Counted from the first letter of the stretch, positions 22,905 through 36,215 are shown. The stretch: 64,000 nt of DNA from Sophora flavescens (GCA_030762895.1 CM061063.1:96804210-96868209); one strand, 5' to 3'. Made by a program: numbers and translations. Notes: generated by a model from the sequence alone, not told the origin.

Positions 22905-24362
22905 TGTAACACCCACCCCCCTAGGGCATTACTACGTAACATATGCGGAAGTAAATTAAAATATAATTTGCTGTTTGCTTTCGAAAAATTGTTTTCTTTT
23001 AAGTCAGAAAGCTGGGGTATAAAATTTTTTTTCTTTAAGGATAACTCTGAAATCCATCATTCATACATTCAAAACGTAAAGTCACGTTCGTAACAAAGTT
23101 ACCATGACATACAAAATTTCTCTAGGTTTCCACTTTCGAAAGAAAAAGTTCAAACTACAGATGGATGTATATAACACTACATTTACCGACCTCTTTAGAT
23201 ATACAACCCCAACTTAGACTCCTAAGCTAGTAATTCTATCAAATATTCATTGGAGAGGCCCCCAATCAGAATATTTCCCTAACCTCTAACACTAGGTCTT
23301 CAAGTGACTTAGAAAGACTCCTTTGCAACATCGGTACTAAAGTACCAAGGTACTACAGTAAAACCCGAAGAGACCTGATATAACTGTAAGAGTGAGACAC
23401 CGACAAATGGATATATCATACAACAACCCTACACATGATACATACAACACCTTGGCATATTAACATTTTAAACATTACTCATAGGTAAACAACAAGTATT
23501 ATTTCAGTGTGTCTCATACCCCAATCAGTCAATTTTATAAAGATAATGCATGACACTTCTATTATCAAATTTTATAAAGATAATTCATGACACTTCTATT
23601 ATCAGGCTCTAATCTTAATCTCATGAGATACCATCACCGTTTCATCATTAAGAAAGAAAGAGTTGATCAGGCTCATACACCCCATTTGGCAAGTTGTCTT
23701 CGTCACCTCATGCGCCCGGATAAACATCATCACGAATCCCTTATAACAACCATTCAGATGTAAACCTCATCGAATACCACATCTTAAGCGGGTATTCGGA
23801 TAACTCAAGCACGTCTGCTAAGGGGAAATGCATATGAATAAAATACTTTCATTATCATGGTTTTTCTTTGTGTTCACTCTTTTCCATTGTCGAAGCCCAA
23901 AGCTAACGACTATTCACAATTTTCATTACTTGAAAATAATAACACAGGACACGTAGTCCGAGTGCTCAATCACAACACCTTAGACCGATGTCGCAGTCCA
24001 AGGTTGTGGTCGTAGAAACAATTATAATTTTATCCATGTTTTATTTCAACATGATTAGGACTCCTAGCCCATAACAACGAAATTAGGACACACAGTCCTC
24101 AATTCCAAAATTAGGACTCCTAGCCCATAATATCATGATCAGGACCCTTGGTCCATAATTCTTGACACTGATCCCAGATCACGTGCATAAACTGAATTCT
24201 AGAGGCGACGTCTCGCAAACAAGCTAGAATTCTCTTCCACATGTGCTTACTTTTCGCTCAGTGAAAATCGAAAACCAAAACAAAACCTCAGTCACTTTTC
24301 CAAGTAACCGGAACGTTTCTAAATCATTTAGGAGAAAATCTTTTCCTTTACAAAGTCTTTTG
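22905..24362 (-). mobile_element. Left remnant of LTR X
   Basis: It begins TGTAACACCC at 22905 after target-site copy AGTTG (22900-22904) and runs as a normal LTR end (inverted) to about 24362. There it breaks into non-LTR DNA that belongs to the flank at 29831. Its missing right half now forms the right part of 25105-29654, which ends with AGTTG. Copy B has no LTR at this point (51932). Confidence 0.85.
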
Positions 24363-25104
24363 TGACCCAAAATTCCGTTTGTACTATTCAAAATCCAGTT
24401 TGAGCACTATAGATGTTGGTGAATGTTATAACTTATAATATAGTCTATAAAACCACTTGGTCAAAGACCACTAGTACACTACACGCGAATCTATTCATGA
24501 ATCATGTATGTTATACGGTGGCATGTTATCTTATATCAATGTGCTTAACATAGTAGTTAGAGGTAAAATCAATTTTAATTAATAGTTGATCATTTTGATA
24601 TTACAACGGTTATTTTATTATAAGATTTTAATATCCTCGCTCCATATTTTTTTAGCACTCTCTCTCCCTAAATGTCTGATTTGATTATAGAATGTTGTTG
24701 ACTGTGTTGTCATTGTTTGGTTGCTATCATAAAAAAAAGTTTCAAAATTAAAATCTCATATTTTTTTTAAAACAAACATGGTGTACAAAAGCATCACTGC
24801 AGCACAAGGAATCCCAACTAGGTTGGCACCCCAAGCGCTACCAATCATATGCAGCACCCCTTTAAAATCTCATTATTCTTATCTAAGATCAACAATGTTA
24901 CAAGATAGATTAAATGAATTAATCATATTATTTATTAAGAGTGATATGCCAGAATTACTTGATTAACATTGATAAAAATATTTTAAGGACAAAAAGTTAA
25001 AAAATTAATTAATATGAAGATTTATAATTTATATTACATTCTCTTTAAAAGTTTTGTCTAAGATCACAAAAATTTTAGAGACCGCCCTAGCTATATGTGT
25101 CACC
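24363..25104. repeat. First copy of the duplicated flank between LTRs X and Y
   Basis: It is nearly identical to 29831-30568, at a steady offset of 5464 bp over most of its length, and also matches 52110-52846 in copy B. At 24760-24861 it holds a 102-bp LINE 3' tail (minus strand) bounded by the 12-bp duplication TTAAAATCTCAT (24748-24759, 24862-24873). The flank ends with TCACC (25100-25104), the target-site copy of LTR Y. Confidence 0.85.
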
Positions 25105-28100
25105 TGTAACACGCCCACTAGGTATTACAACGTAACACATGTGGAATTTAAATTAAAAGGATAATTTGTTGGTTGCTTTCGAAAAATAATTTATATAAGT
25201 ACATAAGCGTCTGAAATTGGGTATAAAAATTTGTCATGACTCCAAACCTAAGCCTTGATCGGCACACCGACTTACAATCCTAGCCTGGTAAGCCTATTTA
25301 ATTTAGAGATATACTTGAATAAAATCTAGTATTTTTACAAAAATTTCGACAGAGTGTCCTCTGTAATTCGAACATCCCAGGTAAAAGAACACCTGCTAAA
25401 ATAAATACATTTTCATTCCAGAATTCCAGTTACACCAACTACAACCAGGCAGTAATATTCTAAAAATAGTTACATCAATAAGCTATACATGACCAAAAGG
25501 AAAATCTTAGGTTTTCATTCAAAAGAGATGCTCTCCGAGTCATAAACATTCCATTTTAAAATAAAAACTCTCTGAGCCATACTCATACAAACTATCAAAA
25601 ATCTAAGTCTCAAACCCTAAGCTGGTCATTCTAAAAGTTATTCCTAAGGAAAACTCACGTGATCATTCCACAGTCAAATACTTCATCAAACAACTAGATC
25701 TAAGTCTCTGAGTGACTTAGGAAGACTCCTCTGCACCATCTATACTAAAGTACCCATAGTACAATAGCGAACCAGAAGAAACCTGATATATCTGTAAGGG
25801 TGAGATACCGACAAATGGATATATCACACAACAACCATATACATGATACATACATCACCTCATCACATTAACATTTGATTATTATTCAGAGATAAAATAA
25901 CAAATGTTATATGAGTGGGTCTCATACCCGAAAAATCAGTTTTATAAAGAGAATACATGACACTTCAATCACCAGGCTCTAATCTTAATCTCATGAGATA
26001 CCAATACCGTTTTATCATTAAGAAAGAAAGAGTTGATCAGGCTCATACTCCACATTTGGCAAGTTGTCTTCGTCACCTCATGCACCCGGATCAACATCAT
26101 CATGAATCCCTTATAACGGCCATTCGGATGTATACCTCATCGAATACCACATCTTAAGCGGGTATTCGGTTAACTCAAGCACGTCTGCTAAGGGGAAATG
26201 CATATGAATAAAAGACTTTTCATTATCGAGACTTTTCTTTGTGTTCACTCTTTTCCATTGTCGAAGCCCAAAACTAACGACTATTCATAATTTTGATTAC
26301 TTGAAATTCAATAACACAGGACACACAGTCCGAGTGCTCAATCACAACACCTTAGACCGATGCTGCAGTCCAAGATTGTAGTCGTAGACACAATTATAAA
26401 TTTATCCATGTTTTATTTCAACATGATAAGGACTCCTAGCCCATAACAATGAAATTAGGGCACACAGTCCTAAATTCTATAATTAGGACTCCTACCCCAT
26501 AATATCACGATTAGGACCCTTGGTCCATAATTCTTGACACGGATCCCAGACCGCATGCATATAACTGAATACTAGAGACGACGTCTCGCGAACTGGTATT
26601 CTCTTTCACATGTGCTTACTTTTCGCTCAGTGAAAATCAAAACCAAAACAAAACCAAGGTCACTTATCCAAGTAACCGAAACGTTTCAACATCATTTAGG
26701 AGAAAATCTTTTCCTTTACAAATTCTTTTATAAAACATTTGGAAATTCTTTTTCCTTTGAAATCCTTGATGGAATAAAGTCAAATATATTCAAAGGGGTT
26801 TTTCCTTCATGAAACACATAGTTCGAAAAACGTTTTCTCTCATACAAACTTTGGATCACAAAAAGGTAGTTTCTATTGACTTAAAAACACTTCAACATTT
26901 CTTTTCAAAACTAGAATCTTATTCTCTTGAAGTAAGGGTTTTAAACAAGGAACTTTTTTAAATGAAACCAATACTTTCAAAGTTCTATTCAAGGCTTATT
27001 AAGGCTTTTAATCCTTTATAATCATTGTGTACAGACTCAACTCCGGATTCTCAAACTTCAATCAACAGTAATGTATTCTCAACAATAATATCACAGTTAA
27101 CGACAGTTCATCACATGTACATAATTCATAACACTTTTAAGCAAGTAATATTCAACTTCAAGTAATAACCACAATAGTTCAAGTAAACAAGTTATTCAAG
27201 TATTGGCTCAATATCACAATAATATTCAAATAACTCAAGTAAACACATACACACATGCATATAGTCATTAAATATCCCTAGGCAATCCCCTCTTACCTTC
27301 CGTGAAGGTAAGGAGATTAGATACTCGAAGAGGTATGTCACAAACGTCCTCATTTCCTCCGCGATGGAAGTCTAAGGTTATGAACACAAAATCACAAGTT
27401 AAAATCAACAAGAACACTAAACCACAAGTTATAGGTTCGGCCAAGACTAGTTCTTAGGGTTAGAGATTCCCAAAAATTATACAACTCATGGATTTATGAT
27501 CCTTAAGTGTTAGGAGTTCATAAACAATGATCATTTAACAAAGTTGAATTAAAATTCCACTAAGTTAAAAACATAGGGCATTCGGCCAAGGCTAGTAAAA
27601 TAGGCTAGCATTCACTAAACTTTCCAATCTCTTAGGTTTAGCATCCATATGTGTTAAGGAGCTCAAAACCATGATCATTTTGGAAAAATAAGACCAAGGT
27701 ATCCTAGGTTCATAACCTTCTAGGTTCGGCCTTCATAGGATTTATAGGCTAGAGATCTTTAAACTTTCCAATCTCTTAGACTTAGCATCCAAATATCTTA
27801 TGGAGCTCAAGTCCATGATCATCTTGTAAAAATGAAAATAACACATACTAGCTTTAATAACATAAAATAAACAAGTTATAAATCCTTAAACTTTCCAATC
27901 TCTTAGACTTAGCATCTAAATATCTTATGGAGATCAAGTCCATGATCATCTTGGAAAAATGAAAGTAACAAATACTAGCTTTAATAACATAAAATAAACA
28001 AGTTATAAATCCTTAAACTTTCCAATCTCTTAGACTTAGCATCCAAATATCTTATGGAGCTTAAGTCCATGATCATCTTGGAAAAATGAAAGTAACACAT

Positions 28101-29654
28101 ACAAGCTTTAGGTGACGTTTGGAAGAGCTTATTTAAGCTCCTTTTGACTTATCTGATGACATAAGTTCTTATATAGTGTGTTTGGCAGAGCTTATAAAAA
28201 TAACTTATGCCATCCGATAAGGAGTTTTTGACTTATTTTCATAAGTCACTGAGAGAAGCTTATGGAATTATCATAAGAGCTTATGCACTAAATACCATCT
28301 CCATGTTTTTCACTATTCAAATCTTCTCATGCCCCTTTCTTTCTTTAAGCACTTATGGCATAAGCTCTCATACGATAAGATCTTATGTGATAAGCTCTTA
28401 ATTAAGTTGTTTACCCAAACGCACCCTTAATAACATAAAATAAACAAGTTATTAAGAGTTCTAAATCCATGATCAATACTTGGAAAGTTGAAACATAGTA
28501 TCCTAGGCCTACTTATTCATATTTTTTGGCCATCATAGGAACAAGCTATCAAAACCTCCAAGATTTATAGATCCAAGATCAAGGGATAGTTAGAAACTCA
28601 AACACATGATCATATTCCAAAAGTTGAAATAAAAACTTCCTAGACAAATGCAAGCATTCGGCCTTCATTGGAAGAGATGGATAGAGATTTTTGTTTTGCA
28701 CAACCTCTTAGTATGTGAAATTATCAGTTGATACAAGACTATAGAAAGTGGTTTCAACTCAAAAGGAGTTTTCTACCATTTTAGAGAGATTTTAGAAGTT
28801 TAAAGCATATAAAGAACACATAATTAAAGTAAACTAAGAAATAAAAGATGAAACTTGAAAAAAGATTCATATGAGAGAATTACCCTTAGTATAAGGAAAA
28901 ACTTTAATGAAGAACTTAAGTAGAAAAGATGAATAAAAACTAAAGCTTTAAGAGCTTGAACTTTTAGAAGAAAGAAGAAGATGAATGTTTGATGGAGTTT
29001 TGAAGGAGGAAGATGATGAAGTGAAAATGAAATGGGTATATATAGAGAGGGGAGAGAGTGTCACGAAATTGAGGAGAGAGTAATGAGCTTGGAGAGCAAG
29101 TTTTGACCTTATGCCTTGTTTGGTTTGAGAAGAGAGAGAAAAATGGGTTTTTAGAATATAATGTTATATTTAAAAAAGTGTCATCATGACCAGTTTTTAG
29201 GAGGTAGCTTAGGCCATACCTCTAGTGAGTCATCTCACTCCCTCTTCTCACCTCAAGCCTTTTATGTCTCCTATTCTGCTCTATTTCGTATCCGGTTGCA
29301 TTTTCGATCGTAATTCTTCCGACGTTTTCGCCCGAATAAAATATTTTATTTTATTTTTGAATGAAAATTTTCAAAATAACCAAAGTGGAAGGAAACATAA
29401 TAAAAACACTAACTATCTCGTTCACGGGTCAAAATTAGGTTTTCTGCTCAGTAAACTTGTACCGACAGTGAAAATGCAAACCGACTTCCGTCTAAATTTT
29501 CAACCGAATTTTTTACCTTAACTTCATATGATATAAAAACACAAGAAAATGATTTTATTTTAATTAAAATCATCCTCTGGGGTTTAATATAAAAGGAACA
29601 CATTTAAATATGTATTTACTGCTACAAACAGCATAGGAAAAACAGGGCGTTACA
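25105..29654 (-). mobile_element. Hybrid Y/X LTR with mismatched target-site flanks
   Basis: The left part (25105 to about 26.9-27.1 kb) is nearly identical to LTR Y at 30569 onward. The right part diverges from Y after about 27113 and has the E1-type U3 (inverted GCATAGGAAAAACAGGGCGTTACA region, AGAGGATGATTTTA block). The left flank is TCACC (Y's TSD) and the right flank is AGTTG (X's TSD, 29655-29659). A TATA box candidate is at 29037-29044 and the tandem array at 27480-28110. There is no PBS, gag or pol, so it is a solo-type LTR. Confidence 0.87.
28111..28426. mobile_element. Tourist-like (PIF/Harbinger) MITE
   Basis: 316 bp with ends GGTGACGTTTGG and CCAAACGCACCC (inverted GGGTGCGTTTGG), flanked by TTA on both sides (28108-28110, 28427-28429). 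The interior is rich in AGCTTATG-type palindromes. Neighbouring tandem units of the host LTR show the unoccupied site GCTTTAATAACAT. The 3-bp TTA duplication and TIR type fit PIF/Harbinger. The 64-aa open frame inside it is not a gene. Confidence 0.75.
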
Positions 29655-30568
29655 AGTTGCCTTGGGCTTCATTTTATTTTCAATTATTATTGTTCCTGTT
29701 ACTACTAATTGAAAGTACAATTCATTATTACTTCCAAGACATGTGAATGTTTTTTTTGACACAAGAGAGACATGTGGATGTTATAATCAATTAGTGCCCG
29801 TTTGGTTTGCAGTTGCAAACTGCAGTTTGGGACCCAAAATTCCGTTTGTACTATTCAAAATCCAGTTTGAGCACTATAGATGTTGGTGAATGTTATAACT
29901 TATAATATAGTCTATAAAACCACTTGGTCAAAGACCACTAGTACACTACACGCGAATCTATTCATGAATCATGTATGTTATACGGTGGCATGTTATCTTA
30001 TATCAATGTGCTTAACATAGTAGTTAGAGGTAAAATCAATTTTAATTAATAGTTTATCATTTTGATATTACAACGGTTATTTTATTATAAGATTTTAATA
30101 TCCTCGCTCCATATTTTTTTAGCACTCTCTCTCCCTAAATGTCTGATTTGATTATAGAATGTTGTTGACTGTGTTGTCATTGTTTGGTTGCTATCATCAA
30201 AAAAAGTTTCAAAATTAAAATCTCATTTTTTTTAAAAAAACATGGTGTACAAAAGCATCACTGCAGCACAAGGAATCCCAACTAGGTTGGCACCCCAAGC
30301 GCTACCAATCATATGCAGCACCCCTTTAAAATCTCATTATTCTTATCTAAGATCAACAATGTTACAAGATAGATTAAATGAATTAATCATATTATTTATT
30401 AAGAGTGATATGCCAGAATTACTTGATTAACATTGATAAAAATATTTTAAGGACAAAAAGTTAAAAAATTAATTAATATGAAGATTTATAATTTATATTA
30501 CATTCTCTTTAAAAGTTTTGTCTAAGATCACAAAAATTTTAGAGACCTCCCTAGCTATATGTGTCACC
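29655..30568. repeat. Second, complete copy of the flank between X and Y
   Basis: It starts with AGTTG and continues CCTTGGGCTTCATTTT. It matches 51932-52846 of copy B throughout and 24363-25104 from 29831 on. It contains a MITE arm (29797-29870), the LINE tail (30227-30325, same 12-bp TSD) and ends with TCACC. No gene. Confidence 0.85.
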
Positions 30569-33500
30569 TGTAACACGCCCACTAGGTATTACAACGTAAC
30601 ACATGTGGAATTTAAATTAAAAGGATAATTTGCTGGTTGCTTTCGAAAAATAATTTATATAAGTACATAAGCGTCTGAAATTGGGTATAAAAATTTGTCA
30701 TGACTCCAAACCTAAGCCTTGATCGGCACACCGACTTACAATCCTAGCTTGGTAAGCCTATTTAATTTAGAGATATACTTGAATAAAATATAGTATTTTT
30801 ACAAAAATTTCGACAGAGTGTCCTCTGTAATTCGAACATCCCAGGTAAAAGAACACCTGCTAAAATAAATACATTTTCATTCCAGAATTCCAGTTACACC
30901 AACTACAACCAGGCAGTAATATTCTAAAAATAGTTACATCAATAAGCTATACATGACCAAAAGGAAAATCTTAGGTTTTCATTCAAAAGAGATGCTCTCC
31001 GAGTCATAAACATTCCATTTTAAAATAAAAACTCTCTGAGCCATACTCATACAAACTATCAAAAATCTAAGTCTCAAACCCTAAGCTGGTCATTCTAAAA
31101 GTTATTCCTAAGGAAAACTCACGTGATCATTCCACAGTCAAATACTTCATCAAACAACTAGATCTAAGTCTCTGAGTGACTTAGGAAGACTCCTCTGCAC
31201 CATCTATACTAAAGTACCCATAGTACAATAGCGAACCAGAAGAAACCTGATATATCTGTAAGGGTGAGATACCGACAAATGGATATATCACACAACAACC
31301 ATATACATGATACATACATCACCTCATCACATTAACATTTGATTATTATTCAGAGATAAAATAACAAATGTTATATGAGTGGGTCTCATACCCGAAAAAT
31401 CAGTTTTATAAAGAGAATACATGACACTTCAATCACCAGGCTCTAATCTTAATCTCATGAGATACCAATACCATTTTATCATTAAGAAAGAAAGAGTTGA
31501 TCAGGCTCATACTCCACATTTGGCAAGTTGTCTTCGTCACCTCATGCATCCGGATCAACATCATCATGAATCCCTTATAACGGCCATTCGGATGTATACC
31601 TCATCGAATACCACATCTTAAGCGGGTATTCGGTTAACTCAAGCACGTCTGCTAAGGGGAAATGCATATGAATAAAAGACTTTTCATTATCGAGACTTTT
31701 CTTTGTGTTCACTCTTTTCCATTGTCGAAACCCAAAACTAACGACTATTCATAATTTTGATTACTTGAAATTCAATAACACAGGACACGCAGTCCGAGTG
31801 CTCAATCACAACACCTTAGACCGATGCTGCAGTCCAAGATTGTAGTCGTAGACACAATTATAAATTTATCCATGTTTTATTTCAACATGATAAGGACTCC
31901 TAGCCCATAACAACGAAATTAGGACACACAGTCCTAAATTCCAAAATTAGGACTCCTAGCCCATAATATCACGATTAGGACCCTTGGTCCATAATTCTTG
32001 ACACGGATCCCAGACCGCATGCATATAACTGAATACTAGAGATGACGTCTCGTGAACTAGTATTCTCTTTCACATGTGCTTACTTTTCGCTCAGTGAAAA
32101 TCAAAACCAAAACAAAACCAAGGTCACTTATCCAAGTAACCGGAACGTTTCAACATCATTTAGGAGAAAATCTTTTCCTTTACAAATTCTTTTATAAAAC
32201 ATTTGGAAATTCGTTTTCCTTTGAAATCCTTGATGGAATAAAGTCAAATATATTCAAAGGGGTTTTTCCTTCATGAAACACATAGTTCGAAAAACGTTTT
32301 CTCTCATACAAACTTTGGATCACAAAAAGGTAGTTTCTATTGACTTAAAAACACTTCAACGTTTCTTTTCAAAACTAGAATCTCGTTCTCTTGAAGTAAG
32401 CGTTTTAAACAAGGAACTTTTATAAATGAAACCAATACTTTCAAAGTTCTATTCAAGGCTTATTAAGGCTTTTAATCCTTATAATCATTGTGCATAGACT
32501 CAAGTCCGGCTTCTCAAACTTCAATCAACAGTAATATATTCTCAACAATAACATCACAGTTAACGACAGTTCATCACATATATATACAACTCACAATACT
32601 TGAAGGCAAGTAATAATCAACTTCAACTATTAATCATAATAGTTCAAGTAAACAAGTCATTCAAATATTTCTCCATATCATAATAGTATTCACAACACTC
32701 AGTTAAACACATACACACATGCATATAGTTATTGAATATCCCTAGGCAAGCTCCCCCTACCTTTGAATACAAGTAAAGGATCCTCGTCTTAATGCTCACG
32801 TTATCTCCAAGAGTGTAACTATCTACTCCATCAAGCAAGCATAGCCGTGTCAAACATCTAAGAGAGGGAATCCAACAACGCGCAACAACCAGAAATCAAG
32901 AAATCAATTACTCATCATCAAACACACACTCTAATTGGATTTGAACGCTTAATTTCACAAAATGGAGCCAATTTCAAAGAAATTAGATTTGAAGTTTAGG
33001 GTTCATAACACTGTGAACACCCCATTTTGACCGGGTCTTTTAGTTTTCACTAAAAATTTCAAAAATTGATAAAATAAAAAATTACAAAGAAAATAAAAAT
33101 AATAAAAATATTTTCAATTGGGCCAGGCCAGTTAAACCCATTTCATCCTCCTCCAACAAACCCTAGCAACCACTTCATTTTGAATCAGAGATAGAAATCT
33201 TAATCTTGGCATATTTTTAGGAACAAGATCAGATAGAAATCTTAATCTTGCCAGATTTTTAGGAACAAGATCAGATAGCAATCTTAAATCTAGGCGGAAT
33301 TTTAGGATCAAGATTGGAGGAATTGACATTATAAAATCACAAGAGATGCTACAGAACAAAGAGAGCCTACAAAAAGATTCAAAGAAAACCTAGCCTCCAT
33401 TCTTTTCCATCCTATATCATACGTAACACCATCACCCACCACAAAAAAACACACCAGCCACCTTAAAAGAAAATGCCTAGCCTCCATTCTCTTCCTTCAT

Positions 33501-35772
33501 CCATCATCCATCATACAACACCTCCATCAAAAACACCTCTCACTTCACCATCATACAATATCCACCACTCTCCTCCATTTAACCTTGACTCCAACCTTAA
33601 CAGAAACAACAGCAACTATCAATCCTTTTAATAACAAACTAGAAAATTAAGAAAGAGTTATCTTGGCTCCTTTAATTCTCAGTCACCGTGACACCACCAT
33701 GTTCCGCAAGCCGCACCCACGTCCCTAGCCGCTCTGCCATCCCGGACCGCCACTACCTCCGCCTCCTTGGTGACCCGCACGCTACAGTGCTAAGCTCTTG
33801 CCTGTTTGTTTTTCTCATTTTCTACTTTGATGGTAGAAGGTTGTGGTCCTTGTCCTTCTTAGCTTAAGTCTCTTCCATTTTGGTTTTTATTTATTTATTG
33901 TTATTATTTTTGTTATTTTTATTTTTATTTTTATTTTTTTGTGTTCGTTTTCTTTCTTTTTTTTCAATGAGTCAAAATAAATAAAATGTAAAAGGGGAAT
34001 TAATTATAAATAATTTTGGGGATTGCTTTGTGAGATGTATCACACTCAATTCCTTAGATTCAAGATCGATCTGTGGATGTATATGCCATGTCTATCTCAT
34101 ATTGGAGTTTTCGATAAAAAAAAATGAAATATATCAAAGACCCTTTTTTAAATGAAATAAAAAAAAACCTTTTTGATAAAAATTAAAATCAACCAACAAA
34201 TAAAATAATTTCTACAAGAACTACGTGGCTTTGAATTTTCCATCGCAGCGGGGAATACGTAGGAGCATGATTAAATATTATGTCAAGCCAAAACTATTTT
34301 TCCTTATTTTTGTGTTTGTTTTTTTTATCTAATTAAAAACAACTGAATTTGTGTTATTAATTAATGTTACTTAGGGATTGCTCTATGAAAAGTTTCATGT
34401 TCAATCCCTTAGAATTGAGGTTGCCCTGTGGACTTATGTGTCATGTTCAACCTCCTTAGGGTAAATATTAATTAGTAATCTCTTTATTGGTGTAAAAGTT
34501 TTTGGGATAAAATAAATAATTTAAAAGCTATTAATTTTACGCAATTAACTCAAGGTACCATTCGTAGAATGGGTGATGTAGGATGCTTAACACCTTCCCT
34601 ACTCGTAACCGACTCCCGAACTCAACTTGGTTCCAAAGACCATTTTTAAAGGTTTCCAATTTTTCCTAAATTAAATAAAATTGGTGGCGACTCTACATTT
34701 CCTTAAAATCTCTTTTTATCGCCGTCCCTGCCGTAATTTTTGGTTGCGACAAACACAATTTGGGGAAAAATTGATTTGATTAGAGAATCATGAAACTAAA
34801 CTTAGAAATCATAAATTAAAAGTCCTAATTGCACTAAAATACAACCAATTTCAAGATTTAGGTAAAATGAAAAGTTAGGGTTTTCAAAATAAAATTGGGT
34901 ATTTTCAACTAGGAGAGGTTATGGTGAAGTACTCACCCAAGATGTCAAGAAAAGCGGACATGGTGGCTGTTGCAATGGCTGGCGTGGCGGCTGGCGATGG
35001 AGGGGCGGCGGAGCACCGCAAAACAGATCTGAAACAACCATGACCCAAGAAAATGAAGACAAGCTTTTGAGGAAGAAGAAGGTGTTTAAGATGACAAGGG
35101 AAAGGGTAAACCACCATGGAAGGCGACGGCCGAGCTTACCTCGATGGAGGGCGGCGCGTTTCGTGCTAGAGAACGAGAGCATGCTGTGCATTTTGTGGTT
35201 CCTCATGTCGACGACGGCACAGTTCCGAGCGGCTTCAGGCAGGGGAGGGTATCAGGTCTGAAGAGGGAAATGATAGAGTATTTATATTTTTAACTCAACA
35301 TTTAGTGATAGGTACAAAAATGAGTAATAAAATATTGATTCTAAAAATATACATGTTTTTGGTTTTTAAATCTAAAAATGAAGGTTGATAAATATATACT
35401 TTCAAATTTTGAAATAAAGTAGAGATTGATAGTTGAATTGATCAACTAAGAAAATCCACGGTCCAACATTTAATCTCCGATTAATGTCAAACAAGTTTAT
35501 TTTCAAATCTAAAATTAAATAGAATAAAAATATGGAAATACTTTTCTCTTAATCATATTATTTAAAACATTTTTCTGTACTGGTAATAATAGTGACAATA
35601 ACGTAAATTATTGTCTAGTAAGCGTTCATTCACTAAAATAAGTCAGTGCTAACGCAACCAATAAAATGATTTGAAGAGAGTAATTTAATTACTCAAACTA
35701 AACCACATAACAAAATAAACATAAACATCCAAATAAATAATTAATCATGCGTGTAAAAACTAGGGTGTTATA
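30569..35772 (-). mobile_element. Solo LTR Y, copy A, with a nested LTR
   Basis: TGTAACACGCC at 30569 to TGTTATA at 35772, with TCACC on both sides (30564-30568, 35773-35777). The terminal CA has mutated to TA. Without the nested 1740-bp LTR it is about 3.46 kb, close to its copy B partner (52847-56440, 3594 bp). The 3' half is related to E1's LTR and the U3 half is the E2 type. A TATA candidate (TATAAATA, minus strand) is at 35279-35286. No internal region or PBS follows, so it is a solo LTR. Confidence 0.87.
33012..34751 (+). mobile_element. Solo LTR, Ogre/Tat-like, nested in LTR Y
   Basis: 1740 bp from TGTGAACACCCC to GGTTGCGACA, with TSD AACAC (33007-33011, 34752-34756). The right end has GTAACCGACTCCCGAACTC and GGTGGCGACTCTAC, typical of legume Ogre-type LTR ends by my recognition. 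Copy B shows the empty site near 55286. A three-unit tandem repeat of about 42 bp (core GATAGAAATCTTAATCTTG) lies at 33190-33315. No internal region remains. Confidence 0.8.
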
Positions 35773-36215
35773 TCACCATCCTCCTAGCATGTATAGCTTT
35801 CCTCTTGGATACCATATGAGGCACTGCGGCTTTTTAGGATTCAAATTTTTGTTTCCTCTTAGAGGAAACCTTCTTAATCATCTAACAAACTTCTCCTTCC
35901 TTATAGTAAGACCAGTCATGAATGCACAGTACTTTTCAATCTTTTCGTCAAGAAATTCTGCAGCCAATTGCTGAATTATATGTTCATGAACCAAAACATA
36001 TCTCTCATGCTCCACCGCTAATGGAATAGATGAAATTTAAGAGACATGGTTCTTACTAAACTACAAATGAAATTTGTGGCATTCAGCAGTGGTCCTCTTT
36101 CAACAAACCATAAATGCTAATAGCAAGCCTAGACATTTAACCAAGTAAAAAAGTCATACAACCATTCATGTATAACAAGTAAAAAATATTTGCAGATTCT
36201 TCATAACATTCTATA
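35773..36215 (-). pseudogene. Unrecognised coding-like relic (copy A)
   Basis: On the minus strand, about 36027 down to 35880 reads without stops for some 50 codons, including HERYVLVHEHIIQQLAAEFL, EKIEKYCAFMTGL and RKEKFVR. After one stop (TGA) the same frame continues to about 35778 with PKKPQCLIWYPRGKLYMLGG. The composition looks protein-like and unlike the AT-rich surroundings. The copy B version (56695-56446) has a CAG-to-TAG change. I cannot name the family. LTR Y inserted right beside its end. Confidence 0.35.

Noticed and set aside
24778..26812. Frames of 62-66 codons repeated at 30242-32276 and 53699-54554
   Set aside because: They recur because the LTRs and flanks are duplicated. 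They lie in LINE-tail and LTR sequence and have no protein-like features.
34905..35261. Overlapping frames of 70-95 codons on both strands, preserved in LTR Y copy B (55437-55961)
   Set aside because: They fall in the GC-rich LTR patch, and the two copies are paralogous by duplication, so shared frames are expected without selection.
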